Shown piece by piece: positions 4,978 through 5,829 of a stretch of DNA of 5,829 nt; position 1 is the first letter of the stretch; each line of letters starts with the position of its first letter. This DNA comes from Acidobacteriaceae bacterium (GTDB lineage Bacteria; Acidobacteriota; Terriglobia; Terriglobales; Acidobacteriaceae). Position numbers and translations under genes: made by a program. The stretch spans positions 1-5,829 of the forward strand of contig JASIJX010000623.1 in NCBI GenBank assembly GCA_030049955.1. The letters run 5' to 3'. The notes below the pieces were generated by a model. That model made no database searches and was not told the DNA's origin. It saw nothing but the letters and a program-made list of their open reading frames with translations.

Positions 4978-5829
4978 TTAGGTCTTAGCAAAGGCGTAGG
5001 GACCTTCTGGGATAAGCAGAATCCGTGACTTGGCAGATAGACCAGCAGTCGCCGAAGCGATGGCAGAGTTGAGGCTCTGATATGCGTTTTGGTCCAGAAA
5101 CCCTAAATCTCCCTTCTTCAGGGCGGGAAGATAAAAGAAGAGCTTGCTATTTAATCCGGCGAGGGCCAGTTTTTCCAGTTGCCATTGGTCCACTTGTACA
5201 GGGGAATTTGCAGTTTCCTTGAGGAACCTCTCAAAGGACTTCATGCTGCGAAGTCTCATGGAGAATTCCGGTGAACCGACGCCCTCGGCACACTTGGAAA
5301 TGACAAGAATTCTCGATCCGACTTTCACTAATTTTCGTGCAGCCGTGATGGCCTTGATTGTTTGGTAAAAGGTGAGGTCCAGCGGAAAGCCGGCCGCGCT
5401 CGTGATAACTAAATCCGCGGGTTCTTCAACCTTCTCTAGATACGCCTCCTCCAGGAAACGGACGCCGGCCGCGTGCGCGGCCACGAGGTCTCCAGCAAAT
5501 ATCCCGGAGATTTGTCTATCTCTGGTCAGGGTTACGTCGAGCATGAAGTCATGGCGGGCTCGGCGCGCGATTTCCAGGAGTTCAGCGTGCAGAGGGTTCT
5601 CCTCAATGGATCCTTCGGTGGCGCAAGGTTCCCGTATGAACCTAGGTGCATGAATAGCCTTGATCGTTGCCGCCGCGGCTACTCCAGGAACGACCAGCTT
5701 CCTTCCTCCCGAAAAACCGGCCATGAAATGCGGCTCGAGAAGGCCCAAGGTGACGCGCAGATCTGCATCTACAAAATCTTTGTGGATCAGGACAGGAGTT
5801 CCGCGACTGGATGTGCCAAGATCTCGGTG
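4978..5829 (-). CDS. larA: LarA-type nickel-dependent lactate (2-hydroxyacid) racemase, C-terminal part
   Basis: LarA interconverts D- and L-lactate, and relatives act on other 2-hydroxyacids, using a nickel-pincer nucleotide cofactor bound covalently to a lysine. The frame is open to the window edge, so 283 residues are visible and about 140 N-terminal ones are missing. A TTG at 5748 is internal, because family sequence precedes it (LGTSSRGTPV at residues 4-13 of the fragment). EPHFMAGFSGGRK holds the catalytic histidine (H34, equivalent to H174 of the Lactobacillus enzyme) and the cofactor lysine (K44, K184). H60 is 16 residues on, as is nickel ligand H200. YQTIK gives Y155, Q156 and K159, matching Y294, Q295 and K298. 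The second catalytic histidine (H108) would lie outside the window. No larB, larC or larE cofactor genes are seen here. The exact substrate is uncertain, since LarA homologues vary. Confidence 0.9.
   Translation of the reverse strand, partial: HRDLGTSSRGTPVLIHKDFVDADLRVTLGLLEPHFMAGFSGGRKLVVPGVAAAATIKAIHAPRFIREPCATEGSIEENPLHAELLEIARRARHDFMLDVTLTRDRQISGIFAGDLVAAHAAGVRFLEEAYLEKVEEPADLVITSAAGFPLDLTFYQTIKAITAARKLVKVGSRILVISKCAEGVGSPEFSMRLRSMKSFERFLKETANSPVQVDQWQLEKLALAGLNSKLFFYLPALKKGDLGFLDQNAYQSLNSAIASATAGLSAKSRILLIPEGPYAFAKT

Noticed and set aside
5748..5748. TTG at 5748 as the start of larA
   Set aside because: The same frame continues upstream to the window edge with clear LarA family sequence (LGTSSRGTPV), so the TTG is an internal leucine.
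1..5829. CRISPR array, tRNA, rRNA or riboswitch
   Set aside because: No regularly spaced repeats, cloverleaf-like sequence or recognised riboswitch core was seen on either strand when read by eye.

Overview
The window looks like a stretch of bacterial chromosome of moderate G+C: insertion-sequence debris on the left, then three metabolic genes and one regulator-like gene. No rRNA, tRNA or other lineage marker is present. The mix of IS66 and IS3 remnants, a TPR protein ending in a Fis-like helix-turn-helix, an adenylate kinase with a zinc-type lid and a class I fructose-bisphosphatase reminds me of Acidobacteriota. That is an impression, not a demonstration.

Layout. Positions 1-96 hold the 5' end of an IS3-family element on the minus strand; its orfA start codon is at 29 and the gene runs off the left edge. 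It abuts, and probably interrupts, an IS66-family remnant (97-848, minus strand). The remnant keeps its outer inverted repeat, tnpA, and a tnpB that is broken by a nonsense codon and cut short by the IS3 element. The IS66 transposase gene proper (tnpC) is absent. Positions 849-1174 are non-coding as far as I can tell, with one further IS3-like end near 1004. Positions 1175-2797 (minus) encode a 540-residue TPR protein with a C-terminal Fis-like HTH. A 114-bp divergent promoter region (2798-2911) carries a palindrome and repeated GCGAA motifs.

Rightward from it run adk (2912-3703) and fbp (3736-4725), 32 bp apart and probably co-transcribed. A 252-bp convergent spacer follows, then a LarA-type nickel-dependent 2-hydroxyacid racemase gene on the minus strand, whose N-terminal part lies beyond the right edge.

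How the genes may work together. Adenylate kinase interconverts AMP, ADP and ATP, and class I FBPases are classically inhibited by AMP, so an adk-fbp pair links energy charge with gluconeogenesis. LarA supplies or removes one lactate isomer, another carbon entry point. The divergent TPR-HTH protein is a candidate regulator of the adk-fbp unit. These functional links are inference from gene order. No wholly new system is evident; the TPR-HTH / adk-fbp arrangement is the most interesting part.
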